Shown here in pieces: positions 20,819-30,817 of a DNA stretch of 37,476 nt; position 1 is the stretch's first letter; every line of letters begins with the position of its first letter. The position numbers and the translations under genes were made by a program. The stretch lies in contig SJRY01000134.1 of the NCBI GenBank assembly GCA_011319805.1, forward strand, positions 1 to 37,476, read 5' to 3'. The notes under the pieces were generated by a model, which was given only the letters and a program-made list of their open reading frames with translations, was not told the DNA's origin and ran no database searches. The DNA is from Macrocybe gigantea. Its lineage: Eukaryota > Basidiomycota > Agaricomycetes > Agaricales > Callistosporiaceae.

Positions 20819-23368
20819 ATGCCCGCTCCAAAAGTCGCCGCCGCTTCTATTCAAGAACTCGATGACTCGGACGTATCCGCGACCATCGCTGTCGTTATGC
20901 CTGAAGTTGCACCATCCGCTGTATTGGGAAGTGGTTCGGAGTCCACGGATTCCGAGGTAAGCTCACTGTCATCGCGCACTTGTTGTGGGATTGTCAACTG
21001 TCGGCCTGCACTGACACCTGTCAAAGTAACACTATGCTGGACTCCGGCGCACCTTGTCCTCATCGACGCGGGGCTTGCCTCAGAACTAGGTCTTCATTGT
21101 TTCACCTTGCACAAAAAATTGTCCATTTCTCTTGCTATCGGTGACCGGAATCAGTCTGCCTCGTCTCTATCCGAATACGTAAAAATTTGCCCGTCTTCGC
21201 TCGATTCTCAGTGGTTTTCAAAGTCAATCAAGGCTGTCGTCGTCCCAAACCTTTGTGTCCCTTTACTACTCGGCATGCCTTTCTCGAACACAACACTATC
21301 ATATTGGACTGTGGGAGACGTCGTGCCATTGTAGAAACTTGTAATTACGACCTCATTAATCCAGCTCCCCCTGTGCCGCCCCCGCCCCCAAAGTTGCATT
21401 TACGTGACCAGATGAAACAAAACCGACTACACAAGCAAGCCGTGCTAAAAGAATTAGTAAAGTCTGCAAACAGCGATTAGCGGAAGGAAAAATGTGCCCG
21501 AGGCTGTGAGACCTTTGAACGTCGCAGCAATGATAAAAGAGCGCATTGTGACACTCGCCTTCCAGGCTGAATTAAACAAGTGACACGAATCAGCTGTGCA
21601 CGACTTTCACGACGTCTTCGAGCCGATCCTCATGTCGCCGAGCTGCCAACAGATGTCTATGCATGCATCCGTCTGAAAGATGCCAATAGAACCTTCGCTA
21701 CATGATCATATTCCTGCCCGGAAATACAGAACTGCTTGGCAGACTCTCATCCAGCAGCATCTGGAGGCTGGACGCATCCAACCGTCTTCATCCGCATTCG
21801 CATCGCCCGCCTTCATTATACGAAAGCAGATCCCATGGTGCTTCTGCGATGGGTTAACGATTTTCGCCAGCTTAACGAAAACACGATCACAGACTGTCAT
21901 CCCTTACCACGGGTCGACGACATCCTGGCTGATTGCGCAAAGGTAAAATCTGGGCAACGATTGACATGACGAACAGTTTCTTCCAGACGCGCATGCATCC
22001 CGATGACATACCACTAACGGCCGTGACACACCCTTTGGTCTCTATGAATGGCTTGTTATGCCAATGGGACTGAAGAACGCCCCTGCAATACATCAGCGGC
22101 GCATTTCGGCGGCTCTGCGACACCTGATTGGCAAAATCTGCCATATTTACCTGGACGATATTGTAATCTGGTCTAACTCCATTGAGGAGCATGACCGGAA
22201 CGTGCGAACAGTCCTAGAGGCCTTGCGGCAAGCACGCCTATACTGCAACCTCAAGAAGAGCCGTTTATTTTGCACCGAGATTGATTTTCTAGGCCACCAT
22301 ATCTCTGGCCGAGGTATTGAGGCTGACGGGCGAAAAATTGACCGAATTCTCAATTGGCCTGCACCTAAAACAGTCTCTGACGTCCGCCGTTTCTCGGTCT
22401 CGTGAATTATATCTCCACATTCCTACCCAATATTGCTAAACACACTCGCATCCTCTCCGCTATTACGGGACATGGGAACAATGCGGTCAAATGGAGCACG
22501 GCGCATCAGTCTGCCTTTGATGCCATCAAAACTGCAGTTATAAGTCGAGAGTGCTCACGACCATCGACCACGACGATCTCGAACACAACAAGATTTTGTC
22601 ACCACAGATGCCAGTGACTATCAGTCTGGAGCGTGCTCTCATTCGGACCCTCCTGGGACGCAGCTCGGCCTGTAGCCTTCGACTCCATGACCTTCAAAGG
22701 TGCGGAATTGAACTATCCCGTCCACGAAAAAGAGCTGCTCGCCATCATCAGGGCCCTAAAGCGATGGCGATGTGATTTACTCGGAGTGCCGTTCCTTGTA
22801 TACACGGATCACCGTACGCTCGAGAATTTCAGCACTCAACGGGACCTCAGCCGCCGTCAAGCGCGTTGGATGGAGTTTTTGTCACAATATGACTGCAAGA
22901 TTGTATACGTTGAGGGTGCCAATAACACTGCGGCCGACGTGCTGTCCCGGACAACATTTTCCAATGTCGAAAATGCTGCTTTCCCTCCCTACTCATCCTC
23001 CCTTCATGGCGGCACGATGGTAGCAGCTAACGACGACTGCCCGTGGTCCTGTGTCGCCTCACTTACCATCTGTCCTGCGGTAGAACACGCAGCAAACGCC
23101 ATGGTTTCCATAACAGCTGATGAGGAGCTGCTTTCTGCCATTCATGATGGATATGCCGACGATGAGTTCTGCAAATGCCTCATGCAGGCCGCCATACCAC
23201 CCAACGGCCTCGTCACCTGCGACAACCTGCTTTTCTTATCTAATCGCCTGGTCGTTCCCGCATCCCACATGTCCGCGAGGTGCTGTTCTTCTTGGCCCAC
23301 GACGCATTAGGACATTTTGGTTTCGCTAAATCGTATGGTCACTTCACAGTTCGTTTTACTGGCCTAAC
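20819..23368 (+). pseudogene. protease, RT and RNase H (element H, frameshifted)
   Basis: The protease active site is split between frames: one frame reads MLDSGA and the next continues HLVLIDAGLASELGL near 21035-21085, a one-base lesion. Reverse transcriptase pieces include [30 protein letters not shown] and YLDD at 22148-22159. RNase H continues from 22633 (FDSMTFKGAELNYPVHEKE, then YTDHRTLENF). Frame changes lie near 21480, 21830, 21960, 22400, 22540-22640 and 23300. The lineage assignment rests on these motifs and is confident. The product is not functional as written. Confidence 0.85.
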
Positions 23369-24586
23369 ATGCGCCGCGACTTGGAGCAAGCATACATCCC
23401 GGCGTGTCCGGAGTGCCAGCATAATAAGTCTTCGATGACGCGCTCCGAGGGTCCACTACACCCGCTCCCTATCCCCGATCAACGTGGAGACTCTGTCTCC
23501 ATGGACTTTGTGGGCCCCCTGCCAGAAGATGATGGGTCGAATTGTATCCTGACGATAACTGATCGACTCGGAAGTGATATCCGCCTGGTCCCCACCGTGA
23601 TCACCTTGTCGGCCGAGGAACTAGCTGAAATCTTTTTCGACCACTGGTACTGCGAAAATGGACTGCCCTTGGATATAGTATGTGACCATGACAAATTATT
23701 CCTCTCGCGTTTTTGGCAGGCGCTGCACACATTAACCGGTGTCAAAATCAAAATGTCCACGGCGTATCACCCGGAGACGGACGGTGCTAGCGAATGCACC
23801 AACAAGACCTTAAATCAGTGTGTCCGATACCACGTCAAGCGCAATCAATTGGGATGGAAGCGTGCACTGCCCCTGATCCATTTCTCCATCATGAACATGG
23901 TTAACGATTCTACGGAGTTCACGCCATTCCAACTGTGCATGGGCCGCTCGCCGCGAGTGGTCCCGCCTCTGGTCCAAGCAAACACAGATGACTTGCAGGA
24001 CATACGGGCGATCGAGGTCATTCAACGACTGGAACAAGACACTTGGGAAGCTCAAGACAATCTCTTACACGCCAAGACTTCGCAATCTCTGTGCTCCAAT
24101 ACTACACGAATGGAGGATCCTGAATACCAGGTTGGCCAACTCGTAATGCTTTCGACGTTGAACCGCCACTGCGAATACAAAAAACGTGGAGACAAACGCA
24201 TGGCGAAGTTTATGCCAAGATGGGATGGCCCATACAAGGTAATTGGGGCATCGACTGAACATTCCACAGTCACCCTCGACATGCCGGACTCCCCGAATGC
24301 ATACCCCATTTTCTCTACACGTGACGTAAAGGCGTTCCATGCCAATGATGACATGCTGTTCCCAGCAAGGATGACACCGACACCCGAGACGGTCATAGTC
24401 GATGGACAAGAGGAATTTTTCATTGACAGGATCCTGGACGAACGGCGACGGGGTCGAGGGTTTCAATACCTGGTACGCTGGTGCGGCGAAGGTCCCGATC
24501 AAGACCGTTGGCTTCCAGGGTGGGAAATCGACGATTGCGAAGCACTAGATATCTGGTTGGCAAAGAAGCAATATTCTAATATGTAG
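23369..24586 (+). CDS. integrase and chromodomain part of pol (element H)
   Basis: This open segment of 405 codons is the C-terminal part of pol. It begins inside the integrase zinc region (ACPECQHNKSS). The catalytic core has Asp at 23504 (MDFVGPL), Asp at 23684 (VCDHDK) and Glu at 23792 (GASECTNKT), so the DDE triad is intact. The C-terminus carries a chromodomain (FFIDRILDERRRG, then YLVRWCGEG, then DRWLPGWEI). The ATG is only the first in-frame one, and coding sequence continues upstream in another frame, so this is a polyprotein fragment. Catalytic activity cannot be judged without the N-terminal zinc domain. Confidence 0.85.
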   Translation: MRRDLEQAYIPACPECQHNKSSMTRSEGPLHPLPIPDQRGDSVSMDFVGPLPEDDGSNCILTITDRLGSDIRLVPTVITLSAEELAEIFFDHWYCENGLPLDIVCDHDKLFLSRFWQALHTLTGVKIKMSTAYHPETDGASECTNKTLNQCVRYHVKRNQLGWKRALPLIHFSIMNMVNDSTEFTPFQLCMGRSPRVVPPLVQANTDDLQDIRAIEVIQRLEQDTWEAQDNLLHAKTSQSLCSNTTRMEDPEYQVGQLVMLSTLNRHCEYKKRGDKRMAKFMPRWDGPYKVIGASTEHSTVTLDMPDSPNAYPIFSTRDVKAFHANDDMLFPARMTPTPETVIVDGQEEFFIDRILDERRRGRGFQYLVRWCGEGPDQDRWLPGWEIDDCEALDIWLAKKQYSNM

Positions 24587-24724
24587 GTTTGCTTCGAACG
24601 CCAGCCGGTAGCTTTTTCCTCCCTGAGGTTTTTTAACGCACCCGCGCTTCGGCCCATTATACTTACCTCCTTCTCTGTCCTCCCCGTATTTTTTTTTTCT
24701 TTTTTGACCTGTCGTCTCTTTTTC

Positions 24725-24736
24725 GAAGGGGGGGGA
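24725..24736 (+). other. polypurine tract of element H
   Basis: GAAGGGGGGGGA lies three bases before the 3' LTR start at 24740. Confidence 0.7.
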
Positions 24737-24739
24737 TGG

Positions 24740-24944
24740 TGTAAGCCTGCCCCTCAGGCTTACCAGGACACGTGACCATAGACTTCACATATATACATAC
24801 AGGACACGAGGACAGCTAGCTAGGGAATCCCCTTTTTCCGTACTACGCTCTTCTCCCTCTCAATAGACATCTTGTGCCTGTTCTGTCTTGTGCCCTCTCC
24901 GTCCCGCCACTCACCAGTGGAGCCTGACACTACACAGGCTTACA
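24740..24944 (+). repeat. 3' LTR of element H (205 bp)
   Basis: It starts TGTAAGCCTGCC and ends CAGGCTTACA, and is colinear with 19209-19410. The extra A at position 4 suggests the 5' LTR lost one base. Confidence 0.93.
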
Positions 24945-24949
24945 GTTTG
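24945..24949. other. target-site duplication of H, right copy
   Basis: GTTTG follows the LTR end TTACA and matches 19204-19208. Confidence 0.9.
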
Positions 24950-25008
24950 TTAAGGTTGATTGATTTCGACGGGAAGGTATCTTCGTCAGGGATTTCCTCG
25001 ATAGTAGC

Positions 25009-26868
25009 TCAAAACACTGGTTCGGGAATGCTGCACTCCTGGGACATGACTGCGATGGGGTTGGTCTCGTTAGCTACCCATTTTGGAGTGACAAGCTCGT
25101 GCATCTTCGATCTGATTTCAGGGAAAAGGGAAAGGAGGGCCTCGTTGGAGATTTGAGTAGTGCCTTTCAAAACAGTTTCGAAGACTTCATCTGCATGCTT
25201 CTTATTGACGACGGGGAAAACGTTCTTGTAGGCAGATTGTTTCGAGGGGTCCTTGTTAGTTGGTTTGGCTACTGGGGTGGGAGCTGCAAAGTTTCGGGTT
25301 GTGGGAGGAGCGTAACGAACTTCAGGAACATCGCGGAAGGGATGGATGGGTCCCTCGTGATGGATGGTTTCGGTCTGGGTATTCTCGGAAAGAGTTTGTG
25401 AAGAAGGAGCTGGGGATACTTCCTTTTCTTTACCTTTTGATGCCGAAGTACTGGCCTCGGGATTCGGTGGCTGACCTGGGGATGGTTCTGGATTTCGAGG
25501 TGAAGAAGCAACTGCAGGAGTTTCAGGATTGACTCGGCGGTTTGCGCAAGGCAGACCTCTGCAGGTGATTTCGACATGATCCATAATGGTGCAGTGGTTG
25601 GCGAGGACTTGGGCTTCGAGATTTAGCTGACAGATACGTTCTTGGATATCAGACAGGCAGTCGTTGACCTGGGTACTGGCCACGGGATTTACGGCATAAG
25701 CATAGGTGGAGTCGCCCGGGACTATGGGATTCTCTGTAGGGTTATAAGTTGCAACGGAAAGGAGCATTTGGCTGGTGGTGTCTGCATTGGAGGTAATGAT
25801 TCCGCATGGTCGCTCATTAGAATACTGCCTATAATATTCATTGATACGTTCCTGCATAGTGGCACCTCGAATAGCTCTCAGAATTTCGGCCTGTGTCAGG
25901 AGTGTGATTCGTCCATTGAAATCATGGCGGATAAGGCCTTCACGAATATAATTCTCGGCCGTCTCACAGTCTCTAATCCGACAATCGGGTTTACCACAGA
26001 AATGACAACCCTCGGGACGGTTTCCGGGAGCATGGGGTCGGAAGCCTCCAGTATTGGCTTGTGCCTGCATAAACTTGACGAGAACGTTGCTGATCCTGGT
26101 TGTGATGTTTTGAGTCATACTCGCAAGGATGGTGTTAAGGTCTTCCTGTTTTACAGGGGTTTCGGGAGTGGCTGAAGTACTTCGGGTTGCGGGGGCTATG
26201 GACTGGTAACGGACCGACAAAGCTCCAGGCTGTTCTTCCCATTTAAAAACGTAGGCTGCAGCATCTTGTATATCGACAAGTGAGTGGGTGAAATAGGGAT
26301 CGTAATCCGGGAACTTGACTTCGAGGTGATCTTGGACTTTGGCTTGTAAATCCGTGGGGAACGCGTGCTCGTAGGCCCTAGCTTGCTCTTTGGCTGACAT
26401 CTCTTCTTTGTCAACTAGATACTTCGTGATAGTGTAAAATTTGCAGTAATATTCCGCGAGCTGTTCATGGGTCCTGATGCCGAGGCGACTGGTTTCGCCA
26501 ATGAGCCGGTCTAAATTGCCCATGTTATAGCGATGTTTGTCTTCAGCTCCAGGGTAGAGACGCTGAATGGCATCTCGGAAGTCGGCATAAGGGCAACCTT
26601 TGAACTCCAGAAGGCTTTCCCAAAGCTCGGAGGTCGCAAAATCAGGATAACGAATGGCATACTCCTTCTTCTGCGTGTCATCCGTGACTCCGGCATTACT
26701 GAAGAGGTGGTCGAGTTCTCTGAAGTATTGGGAGAGCTCATGGGGCTGCGCGGGATCGAAATGTGGAGCTGTAGAGTGGCCACGAGCTGGCATAGTTACT
26801 AGCCGTGCAGGAGTGGGGTCACCGATACCAGCACCGGACGCGGGATTGTTGGTTTCATTGTTAGACAT
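25009..26868 (-). CDS. gag (element G)
   Basis: This is an open 619-codon gag on the minus strand, from ATG at 26868 to TGA at 25009-25011. The N-terminal half is the helical gag core (HELSQYFRELDHLF, then EYAIRYPDF). Around residues 287-300 is a zinc-knuckle-like motif CHFCGKPDCRIRDC. Its spacing is that of a CCHC knuckle, but the His position is Cys, so either it is a CCCC variant or it is mutated. The C-terminal half is Pro/Ser-rich. After the TGA the same frame continues (EEIPDEDTFPSKS), so the stop may be a decayed CGA in a fused gag-pol. The open frame also extends upstream of the ATG (see the next entry). Its role is to form the particle and bind RNA. Confidence 0.8.
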   Translation of the reverse strand: MSNNETNNPASGAGIGDPTPARLVTMPARGHSTAPHFDPAQPHELSQYFRELDHLFSNAGVTDDTQKKEYAIRYPDFATSELWESLLEFKGCPYADFRDAIQRLYPGAEDKHRYNMGNLDRLIGETSRLGIRTHEQLAEYYCKFYTITKYLVDKEEMSAKEQARAYEHAFPTDLQAKVQDHLEVKFPDYDPYFTHSLVDIQDAAAYVFKWEEQPGALSVRYQSIAPATRSTSATPETPVKQEDLNTILASMTQNITTRISNVLVKFMQAQANTGGFRPHAPGNRPEGCHFCGKPDCRIRDCETAENYIREGLIRHDFNGRITLLTQAEILRAIRGATMQERINEYYRQYSNERPCGIITSNADTTSQMLLSVATYNPTENPIVPGDSTYAYAVNPVASTQVNDCLSDIQERICQLNLEAQVLANHCTIMDHVEITCRGLPCANRRVNPETPAVASSPRNPEPSPGQPPNPEASTSASKGKEKEVSPAPSSQTLSENTQTETIHHEGPIHPFRDVPEVRYAPPTTRNFAAPTPVAKPTNKDPSKQSAYKNVFPVVNKKHADEVFETVLKGTTQISNEALLSLFPEIRSKMHELVTPKWVANETNPIAVMSQECSIPEPVF

Positions 26869-27258
26869 GCTGGATAACAGATTTCGAACTGATTGTCGGA
26901 GATCATGGAGTTGTTGGATATTTCGGAAAGGGGTTCTTTCAGGAGGGGACTGTGATGGAGTTGGATTAATAAGGATGGGACTTGAGTCTAGTGTCGAAAG
27001 CAGGTCTGAAAGGAGTTCTAGATCGGAATCTGTTTCTTGTTTGACTGAGGCTGGAGATAAGGGTTCGGGAGATGAAGGTAGCGAGTCGGGAAGAGAGATA
27101 AGGAGTTCAGGAGAGGGTGCTCGGGAGTGCGGAACAGGTGATCGACGGAGATTTCGGGGACCCGGGGTTTGTCTTCTGCAAGCGGCTGCCTGGGCGCGGG
27201 AGGTAACAGTGGACGAGGTAGAAGATTGGCGGTTGGGGTTACTTGAAATCTTGAACTA
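26869..27258 (-). other. open N-terminal extension of G gag without ATG
   Basis: The gag frame stays open for 130 codons upstream of ATG 26868, back to a TAG at 27259-27261 beside the primer binding site. The translated stretch is Ser/Pro/Arg-rich (RSPVPHSRAPSPELL), consistent with protein rather than random leader. It has no in-frame ATG. One out-of-frame ATG lies near 26905. Either the true start codon was lost, initiation is non-AUG, or the leader is open by chance. Confidence 0.45.
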
Positions 27259-27260
27259 GC

Positions 27261-27278
27261 CCCTCGCAGTGGGCTCCA
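27261..27278 (-). other. putative primer binding site of element G
   Basis: On the minus strand the LTR end ATCA is followed by TTT and then TGGAGCCCACTGCGAGGG. A TGG a few bases inside the 5' LTR fits priming by a tRNA 3' CCA end. I could not assign the tRNA. Confidence 0.55.
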
Positions 27279-27281
27279 AAA

Positions 27282-28410
27282 TGATAACTATCGGGAAGCA
27301 CTAACCTACAAACCAACCAGGTGGAATGAAGGAAGCGTCAGTCCCTATCCGAGGCTATATAAACTACGAGCTGTTCAAGTCACAGAGTAACCCGAGGGAC
27401 TGTAGAGTGAAAGGGGGGGAATGGAACGAAGTGAATATGGATGGTTTCGAGCAGATTTCGGGGTTTTCGAAACAAGGCGGTTAGACTTAGCTGAATTCCC
27501 GCATGATATCGAGGGCTTCAGTGAGGGTTTCGGAAGGGTTTCGATGATAGTAACTTCCACGCGAAGCCAGGGACACTGATTTCGAGACTGAGTACTGTGG
27601 CTCCACGCGAGCGCGACACTTCGAGATCAGATAGCACAAGGACTCCACACGAGTCGTAGACTGCGAGACTGCTGAAGGACTGAGACGGTAATTTTTTTCT
27701 ATGTCTTTACAAATGCCAAGTACATGGGTTTTTATAGATGAGAAGATTTCGAGTATCGGAATAACCGGCGAAGTTGAAACCGAATGAGAGAATGTATTGT
27801 ATGATTTCGAAAGGGTCGTTTAGTGGCTGAAACGTCGGGGAGATGTAAGTCCATTCGAAATCTGAACATAAAAGGTGAAACAGTAGGTAAAAGAACATCC
27901 TGAAACCGGTGCCATGCGTTGTAGAATGGAACATGAAAATAATCTAAGGAACGTAGAATGTATCAGTGAAATATGAGTCATGAATTTCGAAATGAGAGTG
28001 GATGAAATGGTAGCATGCTCGAAATCCCTTGTTTCGAATGTACTGCGGCGAGGCAGTGTCAGGAACATGGGAAGGCATGAGGCGGTGCAATATTGAAAAT
28101 GGTAGTAGTCTTGCCATATCGGGATCTGGAAATCGGGGGAGGCATATAGGAATAAGACTGCCTGACCGGATTGGATGGTATAGGAAGCGCAGAATGTCTG
28201 GAATGTATGGGTGCGATGCATTTGGCGAAGTGTCAGGGACCTGGAATGGAAGCCTCACAGAGTTGTCGACATCCTGAGTACTCAAATGAGAAGTCAGCGA
28301 CTGGACTGCGGTATCATGCTGAGGGGCCGAGCAGTGGTATGATTTCGAATGCGGGGGTGGGATTACCAAATTAGGACTTATCAGCAGTCAGCGGCGCAGA
28401 GCGCTCATCA
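27282..28410 (-). repeat. 5' LTR of element G (1129 bp)
   Basis: This is the partner of 11438-12566, equal in length. A minus-strand TATAAAAA at 27729-27736 marks the likely promoter. It has no coding potential. I counted about 11 TTTCG on the plus strand, roughly ten times random expectation. Confidence 0.93.
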
Positions 28411-28992
28411 CCGGAGCCCACTGGGTGTCAAAGAAGATTGACACCACTACCAACCAAAGCACATGGGCTGACTTTATAACCGAGATAGAGACACGATTCA
28501 GCAACGTCATGTCGCCATCACAAGCAGGAAGCAAACTATTCAACATCAGATAGGGAAACTGACCCATCGACGAATTTCTGGATGAATTCGTAGACCTCGC
28601 AGGGAAAGCAGAAATGACAGGAACAGCCCCTCATTGGTTTTTCACGAGGATGCGAATCTACAGAGAGGGTGATGTTACAGACATTGCCCAAAGGACCATT
28701 CATTTTCCTATCTTATCTTTCCCACATCCCTTATCTCTCCTGTCATGCTGCGCAGCGCGCAGCCATCGAGTCATCCCACTTCCCTAGTCATTCTGAGTCA
28801 TCTCCTTCCAGTCTTACTCATCCACAGTCCACAGCATTGCGCAGCCCATGGTCCGTGCTCGAGTACTGTAATGTATATAAGGACTCCCAGATGTACCAGT
28901 AGCGCTAGGCTTAATATTCCTTTTGCCATCATCTCAAGACCACTCTCGCACTTAGTCTGCCCGAGTCCTTCTGAGATTCATCTAGCCTAACA
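28411..28992 (+). mobile_element. deletion derivative of family A/B/C (element D)
   Basis: A gag fragment (28411-28635, matching 1377-1602 of B) is joined directly to the polypurine tract region and a complete LTR (28673-28992). About 4.5 kb of pol and the third ORF is missing between them. The junction is near 28636 (CCTCATT|GGTTTTT). The left end is cut by G's LTR. The LTR abuts the Spt5-like pseudogene at 28993. Confidence 0.85.
28673..28992 (+). repeat. LTR of element D (320 bp)
   Basis: It has TGTTAC...CTAACA ends and a TATA box TATATAA near 28874. It is intermediate in CpG content between the young (701, 35277) and old (6125) LTRs of the family, and is preceded by the usual polypurine tract at 28660-28672. 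Confidence 0.92.
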
Positions 28993-30559
28993 AGCGCCCT
29001 TCATGGAGTGGTGCTGCTTCATTATCAACACCTCACGTCCCCTCCATGGAATGTACTCTCGGTCCTGCGTCGTTTCGTGCGGCGGTGGCGGGTTTAGCAG
29101 ATTTTCTGGCTCAATAATCCTTAGGCAATTGATGTGCATGGAATACAACTGGGAAAGATATCAGAAATAGTGATAGAAATATCGCAGGCGTCCTTACAAC
29201 TAAGTTGCTCCCCATGGATTGTGCCAGGCCATCCGGCTGCTCAAGAAGGTGCACAGTTGTATCAACCATGCCCATGACCCACGCCTTTTGGCCTATACAT
29301 GGTCTGCCCGTCATTTCAACGAAATTTCCTGCCACAATTGCTTTGCGAAGATCATGCCAGGGAACGTTGACCAAGCCCTCCCCATTTTCCAAATCTACTT
29401 CAATGCCATTCTCAGAAAGAGAGCGAATAGTTCCTCACTTGCCTGAGGATGTAATGTCGACAATTTCCTGCTCTGCAAATTTCCACTCTGTGGGACATAT
29501 GAACTTGGCAGTCTGGACCGCCGGATGACCGCTGACATGGTATGTCAGAAACGCCTCACTGGACAAGTGAACGTCAGCATGAGTCACAGAATGAGAGTCG
29601 AAGTCCTTCAACAGGAGTCTGTGTTCCAAATTCATACCACAAAGCTGGAATACTTGATCCTCCTCCATGTGCCTGAGCTGAAGGTGTAAGCGTTCAGGGA
29701 GAGCAGAGGGATCGAATAGCTTGGGGATGGGAGGAATAGTTGATCATTTCCTCTTCTTCGGATGGGGCGGATCGTTGAAAGTCAGGCAAGGTATCAGCAA
29801 GACACCTACGAAGGGGCTGGCACAGTTGCGGATTAAGCCTATATCGCCCTTGTACCGGCCCCAGAGAACCCTCACCCATGACCCGACTGTAGGAGTATCC
29901 ACAGGCTCCAATACTGTCAAGGTCCGCTGCCAATCCTTTACGTCGATCTGCTTTGCGTTGATTTCCAGGGTATGATGAGAAACACCTGGGATTATTTTGA
30001 GGAGCTGGCAGAGGGCTTGATTCATCATTGCTTCTATATAGATGGAGCCACGAGGTAGACCCCTATGGAAAGCAGCATGGAGTTGATGCTCAGGTTTGGC
30101 TGCCAGGAATAACGACATCAATGCCTGATCCTCCACGCCAATCTACACAGAGAATGTTAGTAGCCATCGAAATGCTTAAGGTCCACTTACGCGGCAAGGA
30201 ATACGCCATAATGGATAGTCATCATCTTTCAATATGCCCTCCAACGGAACGCCCACACTGATTTCTTCGTCCAGCGGACACAGAGACGTATTTCGAGGTT
30301 GATGCGCGTACTGTGCGATGCGCGACAGCAGGCTTTCAAAGCCGTCCTCGTTTTCATTGTCCTCCAGTAACCGGTGTGCGGAGGGACCAGTTTGCACATC
30401 AGGGATCATATCATCTATGAAGTCGTCTGGAGATAGAATAGTTATCTTGTGTCGTTTCACAGAGTCAGTACAGCTCACCAAGATCGTCCTCCTCCTCATC
30501 ATCACTGTCATTTTGGTCATCCACCTCCGCCTCAACGTCAAAGAATCATAAAGCTGCAT
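28993..30559 (-). pseudogene. Spt5-like transcription elongation factor paralogue, 3'-truncated
   Basis: This spliced minus-strand gene has exons 30559-30479, 30426-30191, 30142-29198 and 29148-28993. Introns have GT-AG ends and the exon phases agree. It starts with an acidic region (DDQNDSDDEEEDD then DDFIDDM), then YPLWRIPCR and PRGSIYIEA, which match the Spt5 NGN domain. A KOW motif follows (GSWVRVLWGRYKGDIGLI). A second region resembles later KOW domains (VPWHDLRKAI, then VEMTGRPCIGQKAWVMG). Spt5 pairs with Spt4 to control RNA polymerase II elongation. TGA codons at about 29744 and 29435 and near 30546 are probably decayed CGA. The C-terminus is cut by D's LTR. A possible first exon lies at 30882-30794, but its phase does not join directly. 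Confidence 0.75.
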
Positions 30560-30817
30560 CTGAAACATATCGGGGCATTGCAGCAACTTTGAGTGCGGCA
30601 TAGAGGCTAAGAATCATTATTAGCATCCTGCCGCACGAAACTGATGGGTAAAATGACGGCAATGATCATTGCGAATGACACGTACATCATGCAATGACTG
30701 ATTTCACGCGTTCTTCTTTGCCTTTCATTTTTTTTCTCACTCATTTTCATTGCAATAACTATTTACTGACTACTAGAACGAATGTTGACTTACTGGGAGT
30801 GGACGACCACACCACGA

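Larger units (their letters stand above)
19209..24944 (+). mobile_element. Ty3/gypsy element H, complete, nested in G
   Basis: This is a full-length chromodomain gypsy of a third lineage with 202- and 205-bp LTRs and a perfect 5-bp target duplication GTTTG. It interrupts G's pol just after gag. The order is LTR, gag with zinc knuckle, protease, RT, RNase H, integrase, chromodomain, polypurine tract, LTR. The two LTRs differ at only a handful of bases by eye, so H inserted after G. Gag to RNase H is broken by frameshifts, while integrase is still open. Confidence 0.92.
11438..28410 (-). mobile_element. Ty3/gypsy element G with antisense gene and nested element H
   Basis: This is a minus-strand gypsy element bounded by two 1129-bp LTRs (11438-12566 and 27282-28410). 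Read on the minus strand it has a primer-binding-site candidate, gag, protease, RT, RNase H and integrase, then a plus-strand antisense gene, a polypurine tract and the 3' LTR. Element H is inserted near the gag-pol junction; without H, G would be about 11.2 kb. Both flanks carry CCGG, but the left flank is family E pol and the right flank is family B gag, so the pre-insertion site is chimeric. Confidence 0.9.

Noticed and set aside
23369..24586. A free-standing host integrase/chromodomain gene
   Set aside because: It is flanked by frameshifted RNase H upstream and a polypurine tract plus LTR downstream, and is simply the least broken part of element H.
26654..27259. A 201-codon plus-strand open frame over G's gag start
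   Set aside because: It is antisense to gag and its open leader, has low-complexity Ser/Gly/Arg composition and no motif. It is a shadow of the minus-strand coding sequence.
27252..27278. A tRNA gene remnant next to G's 5' LTR
   Set aside because: The sequence resembles a tRNA 3' end only over the primer binding site. A proper T-arm and cloverleaf cannot be drawn.
28400..28997. AGCGC at 28400-28404 and 28993-28997 as a target duplication for element D
   Set aside because: The left copy lies inside G's LTR, six bases from the junction, and D's left end is truncated. The match is probably chance.
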